Notes under the pieces: generated by a model | What the model was told of the DNA's origin: nothing | The model's database searches: none | What the model saw: the letters and a program-made list of their open reading frames with translations, nothing else | In this document: positions 15,901 through 23,945 of the stretch, in pieces | Layout of the letters: the number at the start of each line of letters is the position of its first letter | Position numbering within the stretch: position 1 is the first letter of the stretch | NCBI RefSeq assembly: GCF_026810505.1 | Contig: NZ_CP101750.1 | Coordinates: 8,358,515 to 8,422,514, forward strand | Origin: Streptomyces sp. Je 1-369 | GTDB taxonomy: Bacteria > Actinomycetota > Actinomycetes > Streptomycetales > Streptomycetaceae | Direction: 5' to 3' | DNA: 64,000 bases | Made by a program: the position numbers and the translations under genes

Positions 15901-17421
15901 ATGACGGGTGTACGCGACAACACGGTCGACGGAGTCCTCACGCGCAGCGCGCGCCGCACGCCACGGCGCACGGCGCTGCGCTACGGCGAGCGTGCGTGGA
16001 CGTACGAGGAACTCGACGGCGCCGTGTCGCGCGCGGCCGGCGCGCTGCGCGACAGTGGTCTGTCCCGCGGGGACCGTGTCGGCGCCTACGCCCACAACTC
16101 CGACGCCTACCTGATCGGCTTCCTCGCGTGCGCGCGGGCCGGTCTGGTCCACGTGCCGGTCAATCAGAACCTGACCGGCGACGACCTCGCGTACATCGTC
16201 CGGCAGTCCGGCTGCTCCCTCGTCCTCGCCGACCCGGACCTCGCGGGACGCCTGCCGTCCGGCGTACCGGTGATGGCCCTGCGGGACGCGGAGGACTCGC
16301 TGCTGACGTGGCTGGCGGGCTCATCGGCGTCCGCGTCGTACTCGGCGTACGAAGAAGACGGTCCCCGGGGCGACGACCTGGCGCAGCTGCTCTACACCTC
16401 GGGGACGACGGCACTCCCCAAGGGTGCGATGCTCTCGCACCGGGCGCTCGTCCACGAGTACGTCAGCGCGATCACCGCCCTGGACCTCAAGGAGACCGAC
16501 AGGCCCGTCCACTCGCTGCCGCTCTACCACTCGGCGCAGATGCACGTCTTCCTCATGCCCTACCTGGCCGTCGGGGCCGAGAACACCATCCTCGACGGGC
16601 CCGACGCCGAGCGGATCTTCGACCTCGTCGAGGCCGGCCGGGCCGACAGCCTCTTCGCGCCGCCCACCGTGTGGATCGGCCTCTCGCGGCACCCCGGCTT
16701 CGCGACGCGTGACCTCCGGGCGCTGCGCAAGGCCTACTACGGTGCGTCGATCATGCCCGTGCCGGTCCTGGAGCGGCTGCGGGCCAGGCTGCCGGAGCTC
16801 GCCTTCTACAACTGCTTCGGGCAGAGCGAGATCGGCCCGCTCGCCACCGTCCTCGGGCCCGACGAGCACGAGGGGCGGATGGCTTCGTGCGGGCGGCCCG
16901 TGCTGTTCGTCGAGGCGCGTGTCGTCGGCGAGGACGGCCGTGAGGTGCCGGACGGCACCCAGGGGGAAGTCGTCTACCGCTCACCGCAGTTGTGCGAGGG
17001 CTACTGGGACAAGCCGGAGGAGACCGCCGAGGCGTTCCGCGACGGCTGGTTCCGCTCGGGGGACCTCGCGGTGCGGGACGCCGAGGGGTACTTCACCGTC
17101 GTCGACCGCGTGAAGGACGTCATCAATTCGGGGGGAGTCCTGGTCGCCTCGCGGCAGGTCGAGGACGCGCTGTACGAGCACGCGGGGGTCGCGGAGGCGG
17201 CAGTGATCGGGCTGCCGGACGAGCGCTGGATCGAGGCGGTGACGGCCGTCGTCGTGCGAGGTGAGAAGGGCGTCACGGAGGACGAGCTCATCGCTCACGC
17301 ACGCGAGAGGCTCGCCCACTTCAAGGCCCCCAAGAGGGTGGTCTTCGTGGACGAGCTGCCGCGCAACGCCAGTGGGAAGATCCTCAAGCGAGAGCTGCGG
17401 GACCTGTTCGCCGCCGACTGA
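15901..17421 (+). CDS. Acyl-CoA synthetase (long/medium-chain fatty-acid type)
   Basis: 506 residues. LLYTSGTTALPKGAMLSH is the ANL A3 motif, FYNCFGQSEIGPLAT is A5, FRSGDLAVRDAEGYFTVVDR is A7/A8 and PRNASGKILKREL is A10 with the catalytic lysine. The closest recognisable type is the FadD-like 'fatty-acyl-CoA synthase' group. It sits alone, divergent from the penicillin-acylase-like gene, so an acid released by that secreted hydrolase could be its substrate; this is positional inference. A likely leaderless promoter lies directly upstream. It is convergent with the winged-helix regulator gene 56 bp away. Confidence 0.88.
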   Translation: MTGVRDNTVDGVLTRSARRTPRRTALRYGERAWTYEELDGAVSRAAGALRDSGLSRGDRVGAYAHNSDAYLIGFLACARAGLVHVPVNQNLTGDDLAYIVRQSGCSLVLADPDLAGRLPSGVPVMALRDAEDSLLTWLAGSSASASYSAYEEDGPRGDDLAQLLYTSGTTALPKGAMLSHRALVHEYVSAITALDLKETDRPVHSLPLYHSAQMHVFLMPYLAVGAENTILDGPDAERIFDLVEAGRADSLFAPPTVWIGLSRHPGFATRDLRALRKAYYGASIMPVPVLERLRARLPELAFYNCFGQSEIGPLATVLGPDEHEGRMASCGRPVLFVEARVVGEDGREVPDGTQGEVVYRSPQLCEGYWDKPEETAEAFRDGWFRSGDLAVRDAEGYFTVVDRVKDVINSGGVLVASRQVEDALYEHAGVAEAAVIGLPDERWIEAVTAVVVRGEKGVTEDELIAHARERLAHFKAPKRVVFVDELPRNASGKILKRELRDLFAAD

Positions 17422-17477
17422 GCCGAGGGCCCGGCGGGGGCTGGGCCGAGACCTGGCAACGGTCGGTCGGGTCGGGA

Positions 17478-17828
17478 TCACGTCGCCGCGGGGTGTCGTC
17501 CGCCGTCTTGGCCGGAAGCGGCGCGGTCGGCCTCGTCCCGGGCGAGCAGGGACAACAATGAGGCGACGGAGAGGCCGGATTCGGCCGGGTGGCGCAGGAC
17601 CTTCGCGGGGTCGATCTGGTAGGTATTCGTGCGCCCCTCCCGGGTGTGGGAGAGGTAGCCGTCCTCTTCGAGGTCGGCAATGATCTTCTGGACAGCCCGG
17701 TCCGTGAGCCGACAGTGTGCGGCGATGTCACGGATGCGGGCGTTGTGGTTGTCGGCAATGGCCGCCAGCACGCGCGCGTGGTTCGTGAGAAATGTCCATC
17801 CAGTATGTGGCTCCGGCACTCCATCCAT
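17478..17828 (-). CDS. Winged-helix transcriptional regulator (MarR/ArsR-like)
   Basis: 116 residues. NHARVLAAIADNHNARIRDIAAHCRLTDRAVQKIIADLEEDGYLSHTREGR reads as helix - helix-turn-helix - wing, the arrangement of small MarR/ArsR-like DNA-binding proteins. TNTYQIDPAKVLRHP follows and the C-terminal 40 residues form a helix for dimerisation. No metal-binding cysteines of metal-sensing ArsR types are seen. A TAGAGT hexamer on the minus strand (17835-17840) sits about 7 bases before ATG 17828, which would make the mRNA leaderless. It is divergent from the STAS-ANTAR gene, so it may regulate that gene or itself. Ligand unknown. Confidence 0.8.
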   Translation of the reverse strand: MDGVPEPHTGWTFLTNHARVLAAIADNHNARIRDIAAHCRLTDRAVQKIIADLEEDGYLSHTREGRTNTYQIDPAKVLRHPAESGLSVASLLSLLARDEADRAASGQDGGRHPAAT

Positions 17829-17955
17829 GCGACAACTCTAGTGCCTCTGATTCACGCTTTCAAAAACACGTACTCGATTTCATGTATCAGTTGACGTGCG
17901 TGCCCCGGGACGGGCAGCCTGGGAGCAGCGGAAGGCAGCGAGGTGAGGAGAGGCC

Positions 17956-18774
17956 ATGCCAGAGCCCGCGTTCACTCGGCAGCCCTTCGAGGGTGGGAGT
18001 GGCGAGCACAGTCAGGGCAGCCGCATTCCCACCGCCTCGTCGCCGCGGGACGGCAACGCCATAGGTGGCAGGAGGGATCTGGTGGTGCGGGGGGAACTCG
18101 ACCTCGACACCGGTCAACGGCTCCGGATCGATCTGTACCGCGCGCTCACCGACACGGCCGCCGGTGTGGATCTGGACCTGCGCGAGGTGGACTTCTGTGA
18201 CTGCTCCGGCCTGAACCTCCTGCTCAGCCTGCGTCAGCACGCGGTGCAGCAGGGCAAGACCGTAGTCATCAGCCACAGCAGCCCCGTCGTGGACCGACTC
18301 CTCGAACTGACCGGGACCCGAAGCCTGTTCGTGCCCCCCGAGCCGAAGCCCGAGCCCGAGGAGACGCCCTGTCCCGTCGTGCACGAGGCGAGTCGGCCCG
18401 AGGGGTCCGAGCAGGATCTGCACGTCGTCGTGGCCCAACTGCGCCGCGCCATGAAGACCCGGCCCACCATCGACCTGGCACGGGGCATCCTGATGTCCAC
18501 CTTCAACCTGAGCCCCGAAGCCGCCTGGGACGTACTGGTCACGGCATCGCAGAACACCAACACCAAGCTGCACGTGCTGGCCGGGGACGTGGTCGGCACC
18601 GTCCAGGGAACCGCTCTGCCCGACGAGGTGCGCAAGCAGCTCGATGCCGCGATCACCAAGGCGGGCGACGCGCACGCCGCTCGCCCGGCACACGCGGCGT
18701 CGCGAACCGAGTCGCTGTCCGACCTGGCCGTCTCGGCGGTCGACCCCAGCCCTCCCGCGGACGGCGTGCCATGA
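17956..18774 (+). CDS. STAS-ANTAR fusion protein
   Basis: 272 residues. Residues about 40-130 form a STAS domain: strand-rich VRGELDLDTGQRLRIDL, and VDFCDCSGLNLLLSLRQHA with Ser84 at the position phosphorylated in anti-sigma factor antagonists. After a Pro/Glu linker (PEPKPEPEETP), residues about 155-210 form an ANTAR RNA-binding domain: AMKTRPTIDLARGILMSTF followed by LSPEAAWDVLVTASQNTN and a final helix. ANTAR domains bind paired hexaloop RNA hairpins to antiterminate transcription. The fusion would link a partner-switching input to RNA-level output. RBS GAGGAGAGG precedes ATG 17956. It is divergent from a winged-helix regulator, and a possible input is the stress locus 5 kb downstream. Confidence 0.87.
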   Translation: MPEPAFTRQPFEGGSGEHSQGSRIPTASSPRDGNAIGGRRDLVVRGELDLDTGQRLRIDLYRALTDTAAGVDLDLREVDFCDCSGLNLLLSLRQHAVQQGKTVVISHSSPVVDRLLELTGTRSLFVPPEPKPEPEETPCPVVHEASRPEGSEQDLHVVVAQLRRAMKTRPTIDLARGILMSTFNLSPEAAWDVLVTASQNTNTKLHVLAGDVVGTVQGTALPDEVRKQLDAAITKAGDAHAARPAHAASRTESLSDLAVSAVDPSPPADGVP

Positions 18775-18795
18775 CTGGCCGCTTCCTGGGCAGCG

Positions 18796-20088
18796 TCAGC
18801 CCCGCAGATCCACGATCCGCTTGAACTTGCCCACCGACCGTTCCAGCGTCTCCGGATCGACGATCTCCACGCCGACCGAGACGCCGACGCCGTCCTTCAC
18901 CGCCGCCGCGATCTCGCGGGCCGCGGCCTCGCGCCGCTCCGTCGGCGTGTCCGCGCGCGCCTCGGCCCGTACCGTCAGGGCGTCCATGCGGCCCTCACGT
19001 GTCAGCCGTAGCTGGAAGTGCGGCGCGATGCCCGCCGTGCGCAGCACGATCTCCTCGATCTGGGTGGGGAAGAGGTTCACGCCCCGCAGGATCACCATGT
19101 CGTCGCTGCGGCCCGTCACCTTCTCCATGCGCCGGAAGATGCGCGCCGTACCGGGCAGCAGGCGCGTCAAGTCCCGCGTCCGGTAACGGATGACCGGCAT
19201 GGCCTCCTTCGTCAGCGACGTGAACACCAGCTCGCCGCGCTCACCGTCCGGCAGCACCTCACCCGTGATCGGATCGACGACCTCCGGGTAGAAGTGGTCC
19301 TCCCAGATATGCAGCCCGTCCTTGGTCTCCACGCACTCCTGCGCGACGCCGGGACCGATCACCTCCGAGAGTCCGTATATGTCCACGGCGTCGATGGCGA
19401 AGCGCTCCTCGATCTCGCGCCGCATCTCCTCCGTCCACGGCTCCGCACCGAAGATGCCGACCCGGAGTGACGTCGTACGGGGATCGACGCCCTGCCGCTC
19501 GAACTCCTCCAGGAGCGTGAGCATGTACGAGGGCGTCACCATGATGATCTCGGGGCGGAAGTCCTGGATCAGCCGGACCTGCCGCGCCGTCATGCCGCCC
19601 GACGCGGGGATCACCGTGCACCCCAGCCGCTCCGCTCCGTAGTGCGCGCCAAGGCCGCCCGTGAACAGGCCGTACCCGTACGCCACGTGGACCTTCTCGC
19701 CGGGTCGGCCGCCCGCGGCCCGTATCGAACGCGCCACGACGTCCGCCCACATGGACAGATCCTGCTCCGTGTACCCGACCACCGTCGGCAGCCCCGTCGT
19801 ACCGCTCGACGCGTGCAGGCGGCGCACCTCGGACTGCTCCACGGCGAACATCCCGAACGGGTAGTTGGCCCGCAGGTCGTCCTTGGTGGTGAAGGGGAAC
19901 CGCGAGAGGTCGTCGAGCGAGCGGCAGTCGTCGGGGCGCAGCCCCGCCTTGTCGAACGCCGCCCGGTAGAACGGGACGTTCTCGTACGCATGCAACAAGG
20001 TGTCCTGGAGGCGCTCCAGCTGCAGGGCTGCGAGCTCGCGCGGGCCGAGGCGTTCGGCCGCGTCCAGCAGTAGCGGCATACGCGTCAT
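18796..20088 (-). CDS. paaK: Phenylacetate-CoA ligase
   Basis: 430 residues, the family's standard length. LQDTLLHAYENVPFYRAAFDKAGLRPDD at the start, LHASSGTTGLPTVVGYT (nucleotide-binding loop with the PaaK-type SSGTTG), DIYGLSEVIGPGVAQEC and the C-terminal TGRSDDMVILRGVNLFPTQIEE are diagnostic of PaaK, which makes phenylacetyl-CoA from phenylacetate, ATP and CoA. ATG 20088 has GGAG eight bases upstream; an extension to 20124 runs through an operator-like palindrome and is rejected. No ring-epoxidation (paaABCDE) genes are in the window, so PaaK stands alone, perhaps supplying an unlinked regulon or a related arylacetate pathway. Confidence 0.9.
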   Translation of the reverse strand: MTRMPLLLDAAERLGPRELAALQLERLQDTLLHAYENVPFYRAAFDKAGLRPDDCRSLDDLSRFPFTTKDDLRANYPFGMFAVEQSEVRRLHASSGTTGLPTVVGYTEQDLSMWADVVARSIRAAGGRPGEKVHVAYGYGLFTGGLGAHYGAERLGCTVIPASGGMTARQVRLIQDFRPEIIMVTPSYMLTLLEEFERQGVDPRTTSLRVGIFGAEPWTEEMRREIEERFAIDAVDIYGLSEVIGPGVAQECVETKDGLHIWEDHFYPEVVDPITGEVLPDGERGELVFTSLTKEAMPVIRYRTRDLTRLLPGTARIFRRMEKVTGRSDDMVILRGVNLFPTQIEEIVLRTAGIAPHFQLRLTREGRMDALTVRAEARADTPTERREAAAREIAAAVKDGVGVSVGVEIVDPETLERSVGKFKRIVDLRG

Positions 20089-20113
20089 AGGGAATGCTCC
20101 CGTCCTGAACGGG

Positions 20114-20131
20114 CGACCGATCATTCGGTCG
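20114..20131. promoter_or_regulatory. TetR-like operator upstream of paaK
   Basis: Perfect inverted repeat CGACCGA-TCAT-TCGGTCG located 25-42 bp before the paaK start. The CCGA/TCGG core resembles operators of TetR-family regulators of phenylacetate and related genes in Actinobacteria. No TetR gene is in the window, so the regulator would act in trans. Confidence 0.6.
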
Positions 20132-20301
20132 TCGATCTTCTGTGCAGCTCAGTAATCCAGGCCGGGCGGTGGGCGTCAAGGGATCTCGCACAGCGGCTTT
20201 GAGCTGCGGCGAGACGGTACGGGCAGCGGCACGGACGGCGGCATGGGCCACCGTCATGGGCCACGCCGGCACAGCGTTGCCCGGGTGGCACACGGGATGT
20301 G

Positions 20302-21159
20302 ATGATCACCCCCATGCCGACATTCAGCGCGTACGACGGGACGGAGCTCGCCTACCACGAAAAGGGGGACGGCGAACCGCTGCTGTGTGTGCCGGGCGGC
20401 CCCATGCGTGCCTCCACCTACCTCGGCGACCTCGGCGGGCTCACCGCGCACCGCCGCCTGATCCTGCTCGACCTGCGCGGCACGGGCGACTCCGCGGCGC
20501 CGGACGACCCGGCGACGTACCGCTGCGACCGGCTCGTCGACGACGTCGAGGCGCTCCGCGAGCACCTGGGGCTCGACCAGGTCGACCTGCTCGGGCACTC
20601 CGCGTCCGGCAACATCGCGACGCTGTACGCGGCCCGCCACCCGAAGCGGGTCCGCGCCCTCGTCCTGGTCGCCCCGGCGACGCACGCCCTCGGCCTCACC
20701 GTCACCGACCGGGACCACCGCGAGGCGGCGGCGCTGCGCGCGGACGAGCCCTGGTACCCGGCCGCCGTGGCCGCGCTGGACGAGCTCGCCGCCGGACGCG
20801 GCTTCGCCGAAGTGGCGGACGCCCTCGCGCCCCTGGCCTACGGACGCTGGGACGCGGCGGCGCGGGCGCACCGCGCGGCGAGCGCGTCGGAGAAGAACGC
20901 GGAGGCGGCAGCCGCGTTCTACGGCGACGGCGCGTTCGACCCGGCCGCCACCCGCGACGGCCTGACGGAACTGGCCGCGCCGGTCCTCGTACTCGCGGGG
21001 GAGTGGGACGGGGGCCCGAACCCCGCACACGCGGAGGAACTCGCCGGGCTCTTCCCGCACGGCGTGCGCCAAGTGCAACCCCGAGCCGGGCACTTCCCGT
21101 GGCTGGACGACCCGGAGTGGTTCGTGCGGCGGGTCGCGGGGTTCCTCGCGCAGGACTGA
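20302..21159 (+). CDS. Alpha/beta hydrolase (proline iminopeptidase-like)
   Basis: 285 residues. The oxyanion-hole region reads LLCVPGGPMRASTYL, with the proline-iminopeptidase-like GGP, followed by LILLDLRGTGDSAAPDDPATYRCDRLVDDVEALREHLGL, which is the S33 peptidase pattern. DLLGHSASGNIATLYAARHP is the nucleophile elbow; LVLAGEWDGGPNP supplies the acid and RAGHFPWLDDP the catalytic histidine. No cap-domain hallmarks identify the substrate. Starts at GTG 20299, ATG 20302 and ATG 20314 are all possible; 20302 is chosen because GGGA is six bases upstream. It may be a peptidase or a haloalkane/epoxide-type hydrolase. A chorismate mutase remnant follows. Confidence 0.82.
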   Translation: MITPMPTFSAYDGTELAYHEKGDGEPLLCVPGGPMRASTYLGDLGGLTAHRRLILLDLRGTGDSAAPDDPATYRCDRLVDDVEALREHLGLDQVDLLGHSASGNIATLYAARHPKRVRALVLVAPATHALGLTVTDRDHREAAALRADEPWYPAAVAALDELAAGRGFAEVADALAPLAYGRWDAAARAHRAASASEKNAEAAAAFYGDGAFDPAATRDGLTELAAPVLVLAGEWDGGPNPAHAEELAGLFPHGVRQVQPRAGHFPWLDDPEWFVRRVAGFLAQD

Positions 21160-21175
21160 CGCGACCGGCGGGACC

Positions 21176-21370
21176 GTGCGCGACCGGCCGGACCGTGCGC
21201 GGACGCTCGTCCAGCGAGGACTGTTCCGGCGCTGGGACGCCGACCCGTCGCAGGCGCCGACTGAACGGCCCGACCTCGCCGGGGTGCGCAAGGAGATCAA
21301 CCGTGTCAACGGCGAGCTGGTGCGGTCCGCCGCCCTGGGGCGGGCGCTGCCGTCAACCTGTGCGCACTGA
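21176..21370 (+). pseudogene. C-terminal remnant of a secreted (AroQ-gamma) chorismate mutase
   Basis: About 55 residues, LVQRGLFRRWDADPSQAPTE then PDLAGVRKEINRVNGELVRS and ending LPSTCAH, match the C-terminal part of gamma-class chorismate mutases (FrdQI.A....W...P..AP..PDL...R..I...N followed by a Cys near the end). The first half of the enzyme, with most active-site residues, and the signal peptide are missing. Upstream the frame is arginine-rich and derives from two copies of a GCGACCGGCGGGACCGT-like element directly after the hydrolase stop codon, which may mark the deletion junction. I infer a deletion remnant, not a functional enzyme. Confidence 0.6.
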
Positions 21371-21997
21371 GGCCTGCGGCTCGTCGCGAGGGCTGCGGTA
21401 GGCGAAGCGCGGCAGGAAGAACTGGGTGACGGTGCCGACCGCGACGGCGTAGAGCACCGTGCCGACGCCCACGGTCCCGCCGAGCAGCCAGCCGACGTTG
21501 AGCACGGCGAGCTCGATGAGGGTGCGGACGAGGCGCAGCGACAGACCCGTCAGCGCGGCCGTGCCCGTCATCAGGCCGTCGCGCGGTCCCGGGCCGAAGC
21601 GCGCGCCTACGTAGACGGCCACGGCCAGGCCGTTGAGGACGACCCCCGCGACCAGCAGGCCCACCCGGACGGGCAGGTCGAGGGAGTCGGGAATGACGAG
21701 CAGGCCGAGGTCCGAAGAGACGGCCAGGACCACGATGTTGGCGACGGTGCCGAACGTCGGCCGCTGCTTGAGCGGTATCCACAGCAGCAGGACGAGCACC
21801 CCGAGGACAGCACTGATCATGCCGAAACTGAGGGGCGTGCGGCGCTCCAGGCCCTCGTACAGGACACTCCACGGATTCACGCCCAGAGAGGCCCGGACCA
21901 GGACCGACAGGCTGAACCCGTAGAGGGCGAGACCGAGGAGCAGTTGGGGCAGCCGCCGGGAGGGGCGTTCGTGCAGGGGGACGTAAGAGATGGCCAT
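21353..21997 (-). CDS. YczE/YitT-family membrane protein
   Basis: 214 residues with about five hydrophobic helices: LLLGLALYGFSLSVLVRASLG, FGMISAVLGVLVLLLWIPL, VGLLVAGVVLNGLAVAVYVG and two near the C-terminus. The loops LGVNPWSVLYEGL and GARFGPGPRDGLMTG are typical of the YczE group (COG2364). The function is unknown, but in Firmicutes and Actinobacteria yczE commonly lies beside a MocR-type regulator that controls it, exactly as here (divergent, 58 bp apart, shared inverted repeat). ATG 21997 is chosen; a longer frame runs into the regulatory region. The 3' end overlaps the chorismate mutase remnant by 18 bp. Confidence 0.85.
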   Translation of the reverse strand: MAISYVPLHERPSRRLPQLLLGLALYGFSLSVLVRASLGVNPWSVLYEGLERRTPLSFGMISAVLGVLVLLLWIPLKQRPTFGTVANIVVLAVSSDLGLLVIPDSLDLPVRVGLLVAGVVLNGLAVAVYVGARFGPGPRDGLMTGTAALTGLSLRLVRTLIELAVLNVGWLLGGTVGVGTVLYAVAVGTVTQFFLPRFAYRSPRDEPQASVRTG

Positions 21998-22014
21998 TTC
22001 GGCAACTCTGTAGA

Positions 22015-22044
22015 GTGATTGGCCTGGAAAACACGGCCAATCAC
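22015..22044. promoter_or_regulatory. MocR-type operator shared by yczE-like gene and its regulator
   Basis: Perfect 10-bp inverted repeat GTGATTGGCC / GGCCAATCAC separated by 10 bp (22025-22034), so the half-sites are two helical turns apart. It lies 18 bp from the membrane protein start and 11 bp from the regulator start. The spacing fits a MocR dimer, as known for PdxR/YczR-type sites. Confidence 0.65.
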
Positions 22045-22055
22045 GGGAGAATGGT

Positions 22056-23567
22056 TTGGTTGACGCCGATCGAACGCTGGGCGGCCGTCGGCTCGCGGCG
22101 ATGCTGCCCGACCCGTCCGGCACGCGTCCCGCCTACCGGCATCTCGCCCACGCCCTCAGCGGACTGATCCTGGACGGCCGCATCGCCCTGCACGTCAGGC
22201 TCCCCGCCGAACGCGACCTGGCCGTCGCCCTCGGAACCAGCCGAACGACCGTCACCGCCATGTACGACCTGCTGCGCTCGCACGGCTACGCACACAGCCG
22301 CCAAGGCGCGGGCACCTGGACGGCGCTGCCCGAGAAAGCCGCGCCCAGCGGCGTGCGGCGACTCCTCGCGGCCGAGAACACAACGGCCCGGAACAGCACG
22401 GCCCAGAACACCGCGACCGAGGACACCGCGACCGAGGACACCGTCATCGACCTGGCCAGAGCCGCACCGGGCCTGCCGGGCCAGGAGCTCACCGACACCG
22501 TCGCCCGGATCGCACCGCGCCTCGCGGAGCACGCGCACACCCCCGGCTACCACCCGTACGGCCTGCCGGAGCTCCGGGCCGCCATCGCCGGGCGCTTCAC
22601 CCGGCGAGGCCTGGCCACCGTGCCGGAACAGATCCTGGTGACCTCCGGCGCCCAGCACGCACTCACCCTCGTGCTGGGGCTCCTGTGCGGGCCCGGCGAC
22701 CGCGTCCTCACCGAGAACCCGTCCTATCCCAATGCGCTGGAGGCCATGCGGCGCGCACGTCTGCGGCCGCGGTCCGTGCCCGTGACGGAGGCGGGCTGGG
22801 ACGTCGGCGTCGTCGAGGCCGTGTTCCGCGAAACCGTCCCGCAACTCGCCTATCTGATACCGGACTTCCACAACCCGACCGGCTGCCTCATGCCCGAGGA
22901 GGAGCGGATCCGGGTGCTGCGTGCCGCGCAGCGGTCCGGCAGCTGGCTCGTCGTCGACGAGACCCTCGCCGAACTCGCCCTCGACGTGCCCGCGCCGCCG
23001 CCGCTCGCCTCCCACGCGGCACCCGGCGGCGCGGCGAAGCTCATCACCGTCGGCTCCATGAGCAAGACGCACTGGGCCGGGCTGCGCATCGGCTGGCTGC
23101 GCGCCCCCGCAAGGCTCGTCACCGAACTCGCGGGACAGCGCGTCGCCACCGACATGGGCGGCTCGGTCCTCGACCAGCTGGTGGCGCTCGACCTCCTGGG
23201 CAGGACCGACGCACTGCTTCCGGCCCGCCTGGAGCGGCTGCGCGTGCAGCGGGCCGCGCTCTGCGCCGCCCTGGAGGAGCACTTTCCGGCGTGGAGCTGG
23301 AGTCTTCCGCCCGGCGGCCTCTCGCTCTGGGTCGACCTGGGCGAACCCGTCGCGTCGGCGCTGGCCGAGCGGGCCCGCGACAAGGGCGTACGGATCGAGA
23401 GCGGCTCCTGCTTCGCCACCGACCCGGGCGTTTTCGAGCAGCGGCTCCGCATCCCGTACACCGCTCCGCCCGACGCGCTGCGCGAGGCGGTGCGTCGCAT
23501 GGCGGTCGCCTCGGCGGCCGGTCTGGGCGCGGTGTCCGGTGCGGGGCGGCCGCGCTGGGTGGCGTGA
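22056..23567 (+). CDS. MocR-family (GntR-aminotransferase fusion) transcriptional regulator
   Basis: 503 residues. N-terminal GntR winged helix: AYRHLAHALSGLILDGRI, LPAERDLAVALGTSRTTVTAMYDLL. After a low-complexity Thr/Asn/Glu linker comes a fold-type I aminotransferase domain from about residue 130, with Tyr/Asp/Asn PLP contacts (IPDFHNPTGC) and Lys337 in SMSKTHWAGLRIGW as the Schiff-base lysine. Such proteins sense PLP or an amino-PLP ligand. The start is TTG 22056, supported by GGGAGA seven bases upstream; the ATG at 22051 is out of frame. It likely binds the inverted repeat before it and controls the divergent yczE-like gene. The linker contains two perfect copies of a 15-bp repeat (22410-22439). 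Confidence 0.88.
   Translation: MVDADRTLGGRRLAAMLPDPSGTRPAYRHLAHALSGLILDGRIALHVRLPAERDLAVALGTSRTTVTAMYDLLRSHGYAHSRQGAGTWTALPEKAAPSGVRRLLAAENTTARNSTAQNTATEDTATEDTVIDLARAAPGLPGQELTDTVARIAPRLAEHAHTPGYHPYGLPELRAAIAGRFTRRGLATVPEQILVTSGAQHALTLVLGLLCGPGDRVLTENPSYPNALEAMRRARLRPRSVPVTEAGWDVGVVEAVFRETVPQLAYLIPDFHNPTGCLMPEEERIRVLRAAQRSGSWLVVDETLAELALDVPAPPPLASHAAPGGAAKLITVGSMSKTHWAGLRIGWLRAPARLVTELAGQRVATDMGGSVLDQLVALDLLGRTDALLPARLERLRVQRAALCAALEEHFPAWSWSLPPGGLSLWVDLGEPVASALAERARDKGVRIESGSCFATDPGVFEQRLRIPYTAPPDALREAVRRMAVASAAGLGAVSGAGRPRWVA
22410..22439 (+). repeat. 15-bp tandem repeat in the MocR linker
   Basis: Two perfect copies of ACCGCGACCGAGGAC encode repeated TATED units in the flexible linker between the DNA-binding and aminotransferase domains; diverged copies flank them. 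In-frame expansion would only alter linker length. Confidence 0.75.
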
Positions 23568-23606
23568 GGTGCGCCGGTGAGGTGCGCCGGTGAGGCAGGC
23601 GGGGCG

Positions 23607-23945
23607 TCAGGGGCGCGTGGCGGTCGCGACGTCCTCGTGCAGCGCGAAGATCTGGTCGAGCCCGACGATGCGCAGGATCCGCAGGGTGTTGGCGGGGACC
23701 GCGGCCAGCGCGATGTCCGCTCCGGCGGCCTGGGCGTGGTTGCGGGCTGCCAGCAGGGCGGTGATGCCGCTGGAGTCGCAGAAGTGCATCGCGGTCAGGT
23801 CGAGGACGAGGCGGCCGCCGGGCCGCAGGTCGACCGTGGGGAGCACGTCGCGCAGCTCGGGGGCGGTGTGGTGGTCGAGGTCGCCGATGACCTCCAGGAC
23901 CGGGCCCGTCGCGGAGTCGCCTGTGATGATCTTCAGTGGTCTCAT
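23607..23945 (-). CDS. rsbV: RsbV-like anti-sigma factor antagonist (STAS)
   Basis: 112 residues: a single STAS domain with VLEVIGDLDHHTAPELRDVL and LVLDLTAMHFCDSSGITALLAARNHA. The CDSSG motif places the phosphorylatable serine at residue 58 or 59. In partner switching, the unphosphorylated form captures an RsbW-type kinase and frees a sigma factor; phosphorylation inactivates it. Its ATG overlaps the stop of the upstream PAS-PP2C phosphatase gene (ATGA), which indicates that the phosphatase acts on this protein. It is the last gene of the rsbQ-rsbP-rsbV-like operon and converges with the MocR gene. Confidence 0.88.
   Translation of the reverse strand: MRPLKIITGDSATGPVLEVIGDLDHHTAPELRDVLPTVDLRPGGRLVLDLTAMHFCDSSGITALLAARNHAQAAGADIALAAVPANTLRILRIVGLDQIFALHEDVATATRP

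Noticed and set aside
20299..20301. GTG 20299 as start of the alpha/beta hydrolase
   Set aside because: The purine-rich segment is too close for it; ATG 20302 has better spacing. The difference is one residue.
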